A stretch of DNA of 64,000 nucleotides from Plantibacter sp. PA-3-X8 (GTDB lineage Bacteria > Actinomycetota > Actinomycetes > Actinomycetales > Microbacteriaceae). Position 1 is the first letter of the stretch, and the number at the start of each line of letters is the position of its first letter. Below are positions 7,993 through 15,912 of this stretch, piece after piece. The position numbers were made by a program, and so were the translations under genes. The stretch lies in NCBI RefSeq assembly GCF_003856975.1, contig NZ_CP033107.1, positions 3,844,001 to 3,908,000 on the forward strand. Reading direction: 5' to 3'. A model generated the notes under the pieces. That model did not search any database. It had not been told where the DNA came from and saw only the letters and a program-made list of their open reading frames with translations.

Positions 7993-9438
7993 TCACGCTC
8001 GCGTCGCACGTCGTTGGAATTCCCCGACCAGCACGTCCGTGACGACGAAGGCGGCGAGACTCAGACCGAGCAGCGGAAGGAACAGCCCGATCACCAGCCC
8101 CCCGGCCAGGATCGCCAGCACTCCCCACCAGGGTGCGCGTGCAAGCACCTGTGAGGCCGGCGGCTTCCCGACGAGGCGCCCGCCGCCCGTTGGACGGCGC
8201 TTCCACCACATCAGGTACCCGAAGATGATCATTGCCATGATCCCGGCCGCGAGCACGAACAACGCCAGTTGATTGGGGAGCCCGAACATCGATCCCATGT
8301 GGGTGTCGATGCCCCAGCGCGTGAGCTTCGCCGCCAGTGGGAATTCCGAGAAATCCGTGCGGTCCGTCACTTGCATCGTCGCACCGTCGATGGCGACCGC
8401 GTCTACTTCCGTCGGAAAGCTGCGTTGAATCTCCTGGACCACCCACGCCGAGCCTGCCTCTGCGGGGGGCCTGATCTCCACCAACCCCGTGTTGACGTTG
8501 ACGCCTCGGGCGACAGCCAGTGCTCGCTCGAAATCCTCGGGAGAGGGTGCAGGAGCCGGAGTACCGCCGTCGGACGCACCGCCCCCGCCATGCCCAGCGT
8601 GCTCTCCGCTTGGAGATGAACCGCCGGAGAGGTCCGTCTGTACTGACGGAGTCGACCAATCGGACGCTTGACGAAGCGTGCTGAAGTTTCCCCCGCCCCA
8701 TTGCGACCACGAAATGCCCGTGGCCGAGAGGAACAGAGCGCCGATGAGTAGCCAGACTCCAGTGGATGCATGCCACGAGAAGATGCGGCGATATCCGCGC
8801 GCCGAACGATTGGGGCGGAGGAAGTCTCTTTTGGAGCGACTCCTCCGTATACGCGCTATCCACAGCCCGAGGCCTGCCAGGGCGATGATGCCAAGCCAGG
8901 ATGCGGCGAGCTCGCTGTACAGTCGTCCCGCATCGCCCAGGTGGAGATTGCGATGCAACTGATCGATCCATGTGCGGATCGGGAGAGCGCCACTCGTCCC
9001 ATAGGCGGTGAGGTCCCCGCGGATCTCCGCGGTCGAAGGATCGACGAAGATCGCTCTCGTCTCACTCTCCCCGAGACGGCCGTCCGCGTACATCACGCGG
9101 GTGGTATCACCCGGGCGAGGTGCCGGCCGCACTGCGACGATGGTCTCTGACCCACCGACAAAGGCCTCCGAGGCAGCAATCTGCTCGGCAAGTGGCACGG
9201 TGTGACCACGCACCGGCGCATGCAGCTGCTGGGCGTAGACCATCTGCTCCAACTGAGGCGTCAACGCATACAGAGCCCCACTGCCCGCAGCGACGAGGAT
9301 GAACGGCCCCACGAAGATGGCGGCGTAGAAATGCAGGCGGAGGAGAAAGGACGGAAACCAGCTGCGTCGGCGGGGCAGCCCCGCCGGAGGGCCCGCATCA
9401 GCGCCGCGTGCGTCCTGGCGGTCGTGCAACCTGGTCAA
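7993..9438 (-). CDS. PepSY-associated TM-region protein
   Basis: A membrane protein of about 481 residues with the layout of PepSY-TM proteins: an N-terminal segment RLHFYAAIFVGPFILVAAGS, a large extracellular PepSY-type domain, a central pair of membrane helices around LGIIALAGLGLWIARIRR and LLIGALFLSATGISW, and two C-terminal helices. A long loop near residues 275-300 is Gly/Ser/His-rich (GEHAGHGGGG) and could bind metal. The preferred start is a TTG preceded by AAGGAG six bases upstream; the longer open frame would begin inside the 33-bp operator palindrome at 9508. Family members are linked to ferric reduction and to copper or haem metabolism. It is transcribed divergently from the CopZ/CopA genes. 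Confidence 0.82.
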   Translation of the reverse strand: MTRLHDRQDARGADAGPPAGLPRRRSWFPSFLLRLHFYAAIFVGPFILVAAGSGALYALTPQLEQMVYAQQLHAPVRGHTVPLAEQIAASEAFVGGSETIVAVRPAPRPGDTTRVMYADGRLGESETRAIFVDPSTAEIRGDLTAYGTSGALPIRTWIDQLHRNLHLGDAGRLYSELAASWLGIIALAGLGLWIARIRRSRSKRDFLRPNRSARGYRRIFSWHASTGVWLLIGALFLSATGISWSQWGGGNFSTLRQASDWSTPSVQTDLSGGSSPSGEHAGHGGGGASDGGTPAPAPSPEDFERALAVARGVNVNTGLVEIRPPAEAGSAWVVQEIQRSFPTEVDAVAIDGATMQVTDRTDFSEFPLAAKLTRWGIDTHMGSMFGLPNQLALFVLAAGIMAMIIFGYLMWWKRRPTGGGRLVGKPPASQVLARAPWWGVLAILAGGLVIGLFLPLLGLSLAAFVVTDVLVGEFQRRATRA

Positions 9439-9507
9439 TACCTTCTCCTTCGGGCGCGTGGAGTCCCCGAGTTCCATGAGGATCTGCGGAAACCGAGAGC
9501 GTGCTGT

Positions 9508-9540
9508 CGCATGTGCTCTACAAATAGTAGAGCACATGCG
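9508..9540. promoter_or_regulatory. Perfect 33-bp palindrome containing CTAC-N5-GTAG, site 3
   Basis: Two 14-base arms (CGCATGTGCTCTAC and its exact complement) flank a five-base centre AAATA. It contains the CTAC-N5-GTAG core shared by the other four sites, but the symmetry extends much further. It lies 70 bases upstream of the PepSY start and 112 upstream of the CopZ-like gene, in a divergent promoter region. Confidence 0.75.
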
Positions 9541-9593
9541 GCGACCCTCCGTGGCAACGGAGCATCGGACAGGCGGGGTGACATACGCGCGTA

Positions 9594-9606
9594 CTACTGC
9601 TTGTAG
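9594..9606. promoter_or_regulatory. CTAC-N5-GTAG operator, site 4
   Basis: A CTAC-TGCTT-GTAG core, 46 bases upstream of the CopZ-like start codon and 74 bases centre-to-centre from site 3. Symmetry outside the core is poorer than at sites 1-3. Its position fits an operator for the rightward copper operon. Confidence 0.65.
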
Positions 9607-9651
9607 AGTAGACGAGGGCAGCTGCCCTCCATCGACTGAGAGAGGTACCTC

Positions 9652-9876
9652 ATGTCCGACATCACGACCACCTACTCGGTATCAGGTATGACGTGCGAGC
9701 ATTGCGTCGCGTCCGTGACCGAAGAGCTCTCCGAGATCTCCACAGTCCACGCGGTGGACGTCCACCTCGAATCCGGATCCGTGCAGGTGTCATCGACCGC
9801 GCCGCTCAGCGAAGCCGCCATCCGGAACGCCATCGAAGGCGTCGGCTACACCTTCAACGGCCTCGCCTCAAGCTGA
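9652..9876 (+). CDS. copZ: Heavy-metal-associated domain protein (CopZ-like copper chaperone)
   Basis: A 74-residue single HMA domain protein. It carries the metal-binding loop GMTCEHC near residues 12-18 and the ferredoxin-like beta-alpha-beta-beta-alpha-beta pattern ending in VGYTF. Such proteins carry Cu(I) in the cytosol and hand it to CopA-type ATPases; a CopA-type gene lies two genes downstream. GAGAGAGG gives a good ribosome site. It is the first gene of the rightward operon, with a CTAC-N5-GTAG palindrome directly upstream, which supports metal-responsive control. Confidence 0.92.
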   Translation: MSDITTTYSVSGMTCEHCVASVTEELSEISTVHAVDVHLESGSVQVSSTAPLSEAAIRNAIEGVGYTFNGLASS

Positions 9877-9885
9877 GGCGCCTCC

Positions 9886-11937
9886 GTGAACGACATCGCA
9901 GCGCGGGAGCGACCGAGCCATGTGCAGGCGCTTCGGCGTCCTTTGACCGCTGCGGTGGCACTGTCGGCGCTCATCGTGATCGGGGTGATCCTGGCGGTCG
10001 GTGATTCGAGTTACGTCGACCTCAGCAGAGGCGACCCGGGGCCAACCGTGTCTCTTGGGACCGGCGTCCTTCGGCTGATCGCCGAGTGGGCGGGCATCCT
10101 CTGCGTGAGTGCGCTCGTGTACGTGGCGTTCCTGCAGGTCCGAAGCGGGCGAGAACGAACCGTTGTCGAGAACATTGCCGAGCTCTCCGTCGTTCGGGTG
10201 AGCGCACTCGTCTGGACGCTCGCCGGAGGTGGGCTGGTCGTCTTCGACGCAGCGGATGCGAACGGGGTGACGCTCGAGCGCGTGCTGTCTCCCGGCGGCC
10301 TGCCCTACCTCGTGAGCGCGATGGATCTCCCGAAAGCCTGGATCCTCGTCACCGTCGCGGCGTTCATCATCTTCTGCGGCGCGTGGTGGACGCGATCCTG
10401 GACGACCACACTCGTCTTAGCGGCCGTGGCGGTCCTCGCCTTGATCAGTCCAGTCCTGGTTCATCAGGTCCTGGTCGGGCCCGGCCATGACTTCGGCAGT
10501 GATCTCGCAACCTTCGGCGTGCCGGCAGCCGGGATCGTAATCGGTGTGCCGATCGTACTCATCCTCGTCACGACGAGAGGCTTTGGGCTCCCGCCACGGA
10601 CGCTGCGGCGCGCCCGAGCCCTACTCCGAGGCGCCTGGGCCGTCGCGTTCGCGGTGGAGATCGGTTTGCTCCTCTTCAAGACCGTGTTGCTGAGATTCGC
10701 CCTCACACCGACAGCAGGACTGATCGCCGTCCGGCTCCTCGTCCTCCTGCTCGTCGCAGCGCTCGCGTCAGCACTCATTGCTCGGCTTCTGGATGCTTCC
10801 TCTCCGGACGCGTCGAGGGCGGTCGCCCTCCGGCACCTCTGGCCGCTTGCCCTGACGGCCGCCGTCTACATCGGCGTCACCGTCGCGATGACGAGGATCC
10901 CCCCGCCCCAGTACTTCATGCCCGTCAGCGCCATGGAAGTGCTGTTCGGCTTCGAGATGCTAAAGGCCCCAACGCTTGCCATCCTCTTCGGCGAATGGAG
11001 AGGCAACATCTTGTTCGCCGTCGTCGGTGCTGTGGCGGTCATCCTGTACCTCGGTGCCGTCATCAGGCTCCGCCGCCGCGGGGACGCATGGCCGGTCGGC
11101 CGCACCGTGGCCTGGGTCCTCGGTTGGGCCGTCATCGTTTTCGCGACGTCCTCCGGATTCGGATCCTATTCCGGCCCGTCGTTCAGCATCCACATGATGG
11201 TGCACATGGGTCTGAACATGTTCGGCCCAGTCCTCCTCGCGATGGGCGGCGTGGTCACCCTCCTCCTTCGGGCTACGCCCCCCGCCAAGCGACGAGACGT
11301 GGCTGGACCACATGAATGGTTGATCGACATCATCGGCAGCCCGATCGCCCGATTGGTGTTCAATCCGATACTCGTTTTCCTCGTATTCGTCGGGTCGTAC
11401 TACGCGTTGTACCTGTCGCCGTTGTTCGAGGAGGCGATGCGCTTCCACTGGTCGCATCAACTCATGAACATTCACTTCCTGGTCTCCGGGTACCTCTTCT
11501 ACTCGCTGATCATCGGCGTGGATCGCCCGCCGCGGCCGTTACCGCACCTCGGCAAACTCGGGTTCGTCCTCGCAGCGATGCCGTTCCACGCGTTCTTCGG
11601 AGTGATCGTGATGACGAGCACCACACTGATCGCCGGAAACTTCTACGCCTACATGAGGGCGCCCTGGCACGACGACTTGCTCGCCGACCAGCACCTCGGC
11701 GGGGGCATCGCCTGGGCTGCAGGAGAAATCCCGTTGCTCATCGTGGTGATTGCACTGTGCCTGCAATGGGCGCGTCAGGATGACCGAGAAGCGAAACGCA
11801 AGGATCGACACCTCGATTCCGGGGTGGACGAGGACTTCGACGCGTACAACGACATGCTGAAACACCTCGCCGACCGAGGTCGGCTCCAGCCCCAGCAGCC
11901 GACGGCATCCGCTCAACGAAAGGACACTGGATCGTGA
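9886..11937 (+). CDS. CopD-CtaG fusion membrane protein
   Basis: A 683-residue polytopic membrane protein. The N-terminal half (about residues 1-330) has eight or so hydrophobic segments of the copper resistance D (CopD/YcnJ) type. The C-terminal half (about 370-650) matches caa3-type cytochrome oxidase assembly factor CtaG, with conserved HMMVHMGLNMFGPVLL, HWSHQLMNIHFLVSGYLF and PFHAFFGV stretches rich in His and Met. Fused CopD-CtaG proteins are common in actinobacteria and are thought to move copper across the membrane for oxidase assembly or detoxification. The GTG start lies 9 bases after the CopZ-like gene, and the stop overlaps the CopA start in a GTGA, so the three genes are translationally coupled. 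Confidence 0.87.
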   Translation: MNDIAARERPSHVQALRRPLTAAVALSALIVIGVILAVGDSSYVDLSRGDPGPTVSLGTGVLRLIAEWAGILCVSALVYVAFLQVRSGRERTVVENIAELSVVRVSALVWTLAGGGLVVFDAADANGVTLERVLSPGGLPYLVSAMDLPKAWILVTVAAFIIFCGAWWTRSWTTTLVLAAVAVLALISPVLVHQVLVGPGHDFGSDLATFGVPAAGIVIGVPIVLILVTTRGFGLPPRTLRRARALLRGAWAVAFAVEIGLLLFKTVLLRFALTPTAGLIAVRLLVLLLVAALASALIARLLDASSPDASRAVALRHLWPLALTAAVYIGVTVAMTRIPPPQYFMPVSAMEVLFGFEMLKAPTLAILFGEWRGNILFAVVGAVAVILYLGAVIRLRRRGDAWPVGRTVAWVLGWAVIVFATSSGFGSYSGPSFSIHMMVHMGLNMFGPVLLAMGGVVTLLLRATPPAKRRDVAGPHEWLIDIIGSPIARLVFNPILVFLVFVGSYYALYLSPLFEEAMRFHWSHQLMNIHFLVSGYLFYSLIIGVDRPPRPLPHLGKLGFVLAAMPFHAFFGVIVMTSTTLIAGNFYAYMRAPWHDDLLADQHLGGGIAWAAGEIPLLIVVIALCLQWARQDDREAKRKDRHLDSGVDEDFDAYNDMLKHLADRGRLQPQQPTASAQRKDTGS

Positions 11938-14222
11938 ACTTCAGCGACGACTACCTCGAACTGAACGTCAGCGGAATGACCTGCGCCGCGTGCGCCGGCC
12001 GAGTCGAACGAAGCCTCAACAAGTTGGACGGCGTGACCGCCTCGGTGAACTACGCGACCGAACGAGCCGTGGTCGCCGGGCTCACGCCGGCGGAGTCCGA
12101 ACGTGCACTCGAAGCCATCACCAAGGCCGGCTACGGTGCGGTGGTCCGCACTGAGGGCGATGACGACTGGAACCGCCGTGCCACGGCGGACCGGATCGCC
12201 TCCCTGAGACGGCGCCTCACACTCTCCGCGATACTCACCATCCCCCTCTGCGACCTGACCATCATCCTGGCCCTCGTCCCCGATCTGAGATTTCCCCTGT
12301 GGGAACTCGTCTGCATCTTGCTGGCGTTGCCCATCGTCTTCTGGTGCGCATTGCCGTTCCACCGTGCCACGATCAGAAATCTGCGCCATGGCACCGTGAG
12401 CATGGACACCTTAGTATCGCTCGGCATCGTCGCCTCCTTCGGATGGGCGGTGACGACTCTCCTCATCGGCGGATCGGACGAGCCAGGCTATTGGCTCGGA
12501 TTCGGGATGACCCCGGCCGGGGCGGACTCGATCTACTTGGACGTTGCGGCAGGCATGACGACTTTCCAACTCGCGGGTCGATACTTCGAGACGCGTTCGC
12601 GCCGACGGGCGGGCGACGTCCTCTCAGCACTCGGCAACTTGGCCGCCACGGAAGCGAGAGTGCTGAGATCTGGCGTGGAACACGTCATCCCGACCATCGA
12701 GCTCCGCAAGGGCGACACGATCATCGTCCTCGCCGGCGAGACGATCGCCGCGGACGGCACCGTCGTCGCCGGTTCCGGTGTCGTCGATGCCAGCATGATG
12801 ACTGGCGAGCCGGTTCCGATAGAGGTCGTCCAGGGATCCCCCGTCGTCGGCGGCACGATCAACACCTCTGGCCGACTGACAGTGGAAGCGACCTCTGTGG
12901 GAACCAACACGCAGCTGGCACAGATGGCGTCGCTGGCTGAACAGGCCCAGGAACGAAAAGCCCGAGTACAGAAACTCGTCGACCGGATCATCACCGTCTT
13001 CGTTCCTGCGGTCATCTCACTGTCACTCGTCGTCGGATTCGCGTGGCTTGCGTTCGGAGCAGCACCTCGAGACGCCTTCGGCACGGCCATTGCGGTCCTC
13101 ATCATCGCTTGTCCGTGCGCTCTCGGCCTCGCAACCCCCACCGCGCTCATGGTCGGCGTCGGTCGAGGGGCCCAGATCGGAATCCTCATCAAGGGACAGG
13201 ACGCACTGGAAGCAAGTGGGCGAATCGACACCGTCGTCTTCGACAAGACCGGAACGGTGACGACGGGCCAAATGCGTGTTGCCGACGCCGTGATCGCAGG
13301 CTCTCACATGGAACGTGAGGTTCTCGCCATGGCACGGTCCGTCGAATCCGCATCGGAGCATGCGATCGCGAAAGCGCTGGTGGAGTACGCCGATGGACTC
13401 GGCGCCCATCATCTCGACGTCACCGACTATAAGACGCTCGCAGGGCTGGGTGCCCGAGGGAGGGTCAACGACAAGGAGGTCCTTGTCGGGAGCGAGAAGC
13501 TCGTACGCGCACACGGAGCGAGCCTCGATGACCTGCCGATCGGTGACCCGGAACACACAGCCGTGTACGTCGTCATCGACGGCACGACTGCTGCACGATT
13601 CGTGCTGACGGATGAGATCAAGCGCTCCGCTCGACCGACGATTGATCGACTCCGGAACCTCGGACTCCGAACCATCCTCCTCAGTGGAGACGCGACGACT
13701 GCGACGGAGCGGGTCGGCGCGCTCGTCGGTGTCGACGAGGTGATCGCCGGGGTCCTCCCGACTGAGAAGGCGGCCACGATCAGTCGACTCCAAGAGGAGG
13801 GACACGTCGTCGCGATGGTGGGTGATGGCATCAACGACGCAGCGGCGCTCGCGACCGCAGATCTCGGCCTCGCCATGGTTGAAGGCACCGACGTGGCGAT
13901 GAAGTCGGCGGACATTATCCTCGTGCGTGATGATCTCGGTGTCGTCGTCGATGCGGTCCAGCTGTCCCGGAAGACACTGAGCACCATCAAGGGCAACCTC
14001 ATCTGGGCGTTCGGCTACAACCTGGCGGCTATCCCCATCGCGGCAGCTGGTCTGCTCAACCCACTGATCGCCGCGGCCGCAATGAGCGTCTCGTCGATCC
14101 TGGTCATCTCGAACAGTCTGCGGCTGCGGAACTACCAGCCGACTCCCCCGACCAGGCCTGAGCGGGGGGTCGCACCGTCCGCTCGTGGTCAGCAGAACGC
14201 TGCCGGAGCTGGTGTGATCTGA
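11934..14222 (+). CDS. copA: Copper-exporting P1B-type ATPase
   Basis: A 762-residue heavy-metal P-type ATPase. In order it shows one N-terminal HMA domain with GMTCAACAGR (residues about 14-23), membrane helices, the actuator TGEP near 290, the CPC transmembrane metal site in CPCALGLATP near 393, the phosphorylated aspartate in DKTGT near 436, and the hinge GDGINDAAAL near 630. CPC with Asn and Met residues in the last helices (GYNLAAIP, MSVSS) is the Cu(I) subtype pattern. The usual HP dipeptide of the nucleotide domain reads SEHAIA here. It exports cytosolic copper using ATP, presumably loaded by the upstream CopZ-like protein. It overlaps the preceding gene by four bases and is followed by a strong terminator hairpin. 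Confidence 0.93.
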   Translation: MNFSDDYLELNVSGMTCAACAGRVERSLNKLDGVTASVNYATERAVVAGLTPAESERALEAITKAGYGAVVRTEGDDDWNRRATADRIASLRRRLTLSAILTIPLCDLTIILALVPDLRFPLWELVCILLALPIVFWCALPFHRATIRNLRHGTVSMDTLVSLGIVASFGWAVTTLLIGGSDEPGYWLGFGMTPAGADSIYLDVAAGMTTFQLAGRYFETRSRRRAGDVLSALGNLAATEARVLRSGVEHVIPTIELRKGDTIIVLAGETIAADGTVVAGSGVVDASMMTGEPVPIEVVQGSPVVGGTINTSGRLTVEATSVGTNTQLAQMASLAEQAQERKARVQKLVDRIITVFVPAVISLSLVVGFAWLAFGAAPRDAFGTAIAVLIIACPCALGLATPTALMVGVGRGAQIGILIKGQDALEASGRIDTVVFDKTGTVTTGQMRVADAVIAGSHMEREVLAMARSVESASEHAIAKALVEYADGLGAHHLDVTDYKTLAGLGARGRVNDKEVLVGSEKLVRAHGASLDDLPIGDPEHTAVYVVIDGTTAARFVLTDEIKRSARPTIDRLRNLGLRTILLSGDATTATERVGALVGVDEVIAGVLPTEKAATISRLQEEGHVVAMVGDGINDAAALATADLGLAMVEGTDVAMKSADIILVRDDLGVVVDAVQLSRKTLSTIKGNLIWAFGYNLAAIPIAAAGLLNPLIAAAAMSVSSILVISNSLRLRNYQPTPPTRPERGVAPSARGQQNAAGAGVI

Positions 14223-14229
14223 CGGATGT

Positions 14230-14258
14230 GGCCCGTCCCATACCGGACGGGCCGCTTT
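14230..14258 (+). terminator. Terminator after copA
   Basis: A 9-bp perfect stem, GGCCCGTCC with GGACGGGCC, around a 6-base loop, followed by a short T run (GCTTT). It lies 8 bases after the copA stop and separates copA from the BlaI gene. Confidence 0.8.
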
Positions 14259-14300
14259 GAGAAATATAGAATGACTTAGCGAACGAGCGACGGAGGACTC

Positions 14301-14690
14301 ATGGCGGGAGAACGTCTACGAGGGCGCGGCGAGCTGGAGAACACGGTGCTCAGGATCCTCTGGGAGAGTGACGAGGCGCTGCGCGTGCGCGAGATCCAGG
14401 AACGTTTCCCCGAGAAGCAGCCTGCGATCACCACGCTGCTGACCGTGCTCGAACGGCTGCGGTTGAAGGGGAGTGTCCTACGAGAGGCGGACGGGCCGAA
14501 AGGGAACCGCTTCGCCGCCAGCACCAGTGAATCCGGGTACGCCGCAGACGCCATGCTGAGTGCCTTGACCGGGGTCGGCGATCGATCCGCTGCGCTGGTG
14601 CACTTCGCTGGAGACCTCGATGACGACGACGTGGAGCTCCTCCGGTCAGCGCTCGACGCCAAAGCACGCCGCTCACGCCGTCAGACCTGA
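14301..14690 (+). CDS. BlaI/MecI/CopY-family transcriptional repressor
   Basis: A 129-residue winged-helix protein. The start MAGERLRGRGELENTVLRIL and the segment PAITTLLTVLERLRLKG correspond to the BlaI DNA-binding fold (helix 1 with W near residue 21, recognition helix TTLLTVLERL). The C-terminal part is the shorter dimerisation domain, the region cleaved in this family. GGAGGA precedes the ATG. It is followed three bases later by an M56 metalloprotease gene, the standard repressor/sensor-protease pairing. In mycobacteria such pairs act outside beta-lactam resistance. Five palindromes of the family type lie within 8.2 kb, near an ABC importer and the copper genes, so it is the best candidate for their regulator. 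None of the palindromes is directly upstream of this gene. Confidence 0.9.
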   Translation: MAGERLRGRGELENTVLRILWESDEALRVREIQERFPEKQPAITTLLTVLERLRLKGSVLREADGPKGNRFAASTSESGYAADAMLSALTGVGDRSAALVHFAGDLDDDDVELLRSALDAKARRSRRQT

Positions 14691-14693
14691 GCG

Positions 14694-15527
14694 ATGTTCC
14701 TCGTTCTCGCCTTATTGGGCTATGCCGCTCTCACGATCGTCATGGCTCCGCTCGTCCTCACACGGGGAATGTGGCGACTTCGATTTCCACGGACGGCACT
14801 TTTGCTCTGGCATGGCGCTTTCCTCAGCGGCATAGCGGCAGCTCTCATCAGCATGGTCGTCGCGGTCGTTCTTGCTGTCGGAGTCCACACCGCTGTACCC
14901 GACGGTCGGACCAATGTCCTGGAGCCGACGGTTATCGTCCTGGCTGCATGGCTGGCGCTAGGGACTGTCGGCGGATTGATCGCGCTGGTCTTCGCGAGAG
15001 CAGAGCCGCTCTTCGAGCTTGACCGTGAGGCCGAGGCATCGTTCTCGGAATTGCTTGGATCAGGCTTCGCGCGCGTGGAACACGTCGGCAACCTCACCGT
15101 GAGGTACATCGACTCCTCCCTGCCGGTCGCGTGCACGACACCGGGACGTCGACCGGAGGTGATCGTCTCGTCGCGCCTGGAGTATGCACTCACCCCTTGG
15201 GAGCTGCGGGCCGTCATCGAACACGAGCGCGCTCATGTCAGACATCGGCATGCATTCGCCAAGCGCCTCGCTCTACTCAACTCAGCCTGTCTCCCGACCG
15301 TCCGCGGCGCGACACAGTTCAAGCGTTCCACCAACCTGCTGATTGAACTCATCGCAGACGACAGCGCGGCTCGCGTCTGCGGGAGCGATCAGGTGGCCGC
15401 TGCTCTCGCACGCGTTGCGGAGCTGAGCGGAAGTGCCGGAACGGCCGTGAGATCCGAGCGGCTCCTCCAGTTGCCGGCGAAGCGACTGAGTGCCGCTGGC
15501 CGTCGGCTCTTGGTTGCGGGCGGTTGA
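14694..15527 (+). CDS. M56-family metalloprotease (BlaR1-like, no sensor domain)
   Basis: A 277-residue membrane zinc protease. It has two hydrophobic segments near residues 1-22 and 35-65, one near 78-100, the zinc motif HERAH at 177-181 and a downstream acidic ELIADDSA that can supply the third ligand. The family (BlaR1/MecR1, HtpX-like) cleaves its cognate BlaI-type repressor. Unlike BlaR1 it has no extracellular penicillin-binding domain, so its signal must be sensed by the membrane part or a partner. It starts three bases after the BlaI gene and is surely co-transcribed with it. A CTAC-N5-GTAG palindrome follows 28 bases after its stop. Confidence 0.88.
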   Translation: MFLVLALLGYAALTIVMAPLVLTRGMWRLRFPRTALLLWHGAFLSGIAAALISMVVAVVLAVGVHTAVPDGRTNVLEPTVIVLAAWLALGTVGGLIALVFARAEPLFELDREAEASFSELLGSGFARVEHVGNLTVRYIDSSLPVACTTPGRRPEVIVSSRLEYALTPWELRAVIEHERAHVRHRHAFAKRLALLNSACLPTVRGATQFKRSTNLLIELIADDSAARVCGSDQVAAALARVAELSGSAGTAVRSERLLQLPAKRLSAAGRRLLVAGG

Positions 15528-15554
15528 GCGTCCTGATCGCAGCCCTCGCCATCC

Positions 15555-15569
15555 TCTACAATATGTAGA
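15555..15569. promoter_or_regulatory. CTAC-N5-GTAG palindromic operator, site 5
   Basis: A 15-bp perfect inverted repeat: TCTAC, then AATAT, then GTAGA. It lies between the M56 protease gene and a small membrane-protein frame that begins two bases later, so it may control that frame or mark the end of the regulon. Confidence 0.65.
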
Positions 15570-15571
15570 AG

Positions 15572-15793
15572 TTGTTCGGCGTCCACCGCGAGTCGGACGG
15601 GGAGGGAAGTCGCATCTCCATACTCCTGGTTCTCACTCAGCTCATCGCCCTTTCTGGACTCATCATCCTCATCGGATTGGGATCACCTCCGAGGAACGAT
15701 GACGTGCCGGACCCCACGTTCGTCGAGGAGATCTCGGGATACGCCGAATCACTTCGCCGATGTCTGGCGCGGCTCAGGAGGCGGGACCACTGA
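15572..15793 (+). CDS. Small single-pass membrane protein, unknown
   Basis: A possible 73-residue protein with one strongly hydrophobic segment (LLVLTQLIALSGLIILIGLG, about residues 19-38) and a charged C-terminal tail ending in RRRDH. The only usable start in this frame is a TTG directly after palindrome site 5, with no good ribosome site. A GGGGAGGGA stretch lies further inside but is not followed by a normal start codon. No family was recognised. Its place after the M56 protease and the operator suggests a small accessory protein of the regulon, but this is inference and the frame may be spurious. Confidence 0.42.
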   Translation: MFGVHRESDGEGSRISILLVLTQLIALSGLIILIGLGSPPRNDDVPDPTFVEEISGYAESLRRCLARLRRRDH

Positions 15794-15880
15794 GGTGGCG
15801 ACCCAATACTAGAGTCGCCTCAGAGCTCACCAGACTCCTCAGCGCGACCCGTCGAGCTCCCGAGCGGGCCGCGCTGAGTG

Positions 15881-15898
15881 GTCGGAGATTACTCCGAC
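15881..15898. terminator. Hairpin between convergent genes
   Basis: A 7-bp perfect stem, GTCGGAG with CTCCGAC, with an ATTA loop. It lies between the rightward copper block and the leftward glycosidase gene and could terminate both. There is no clear T run. Confidence 0.5.
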
Positions 15899-15912
15899 GG
15901 AGAAACTGGCGA

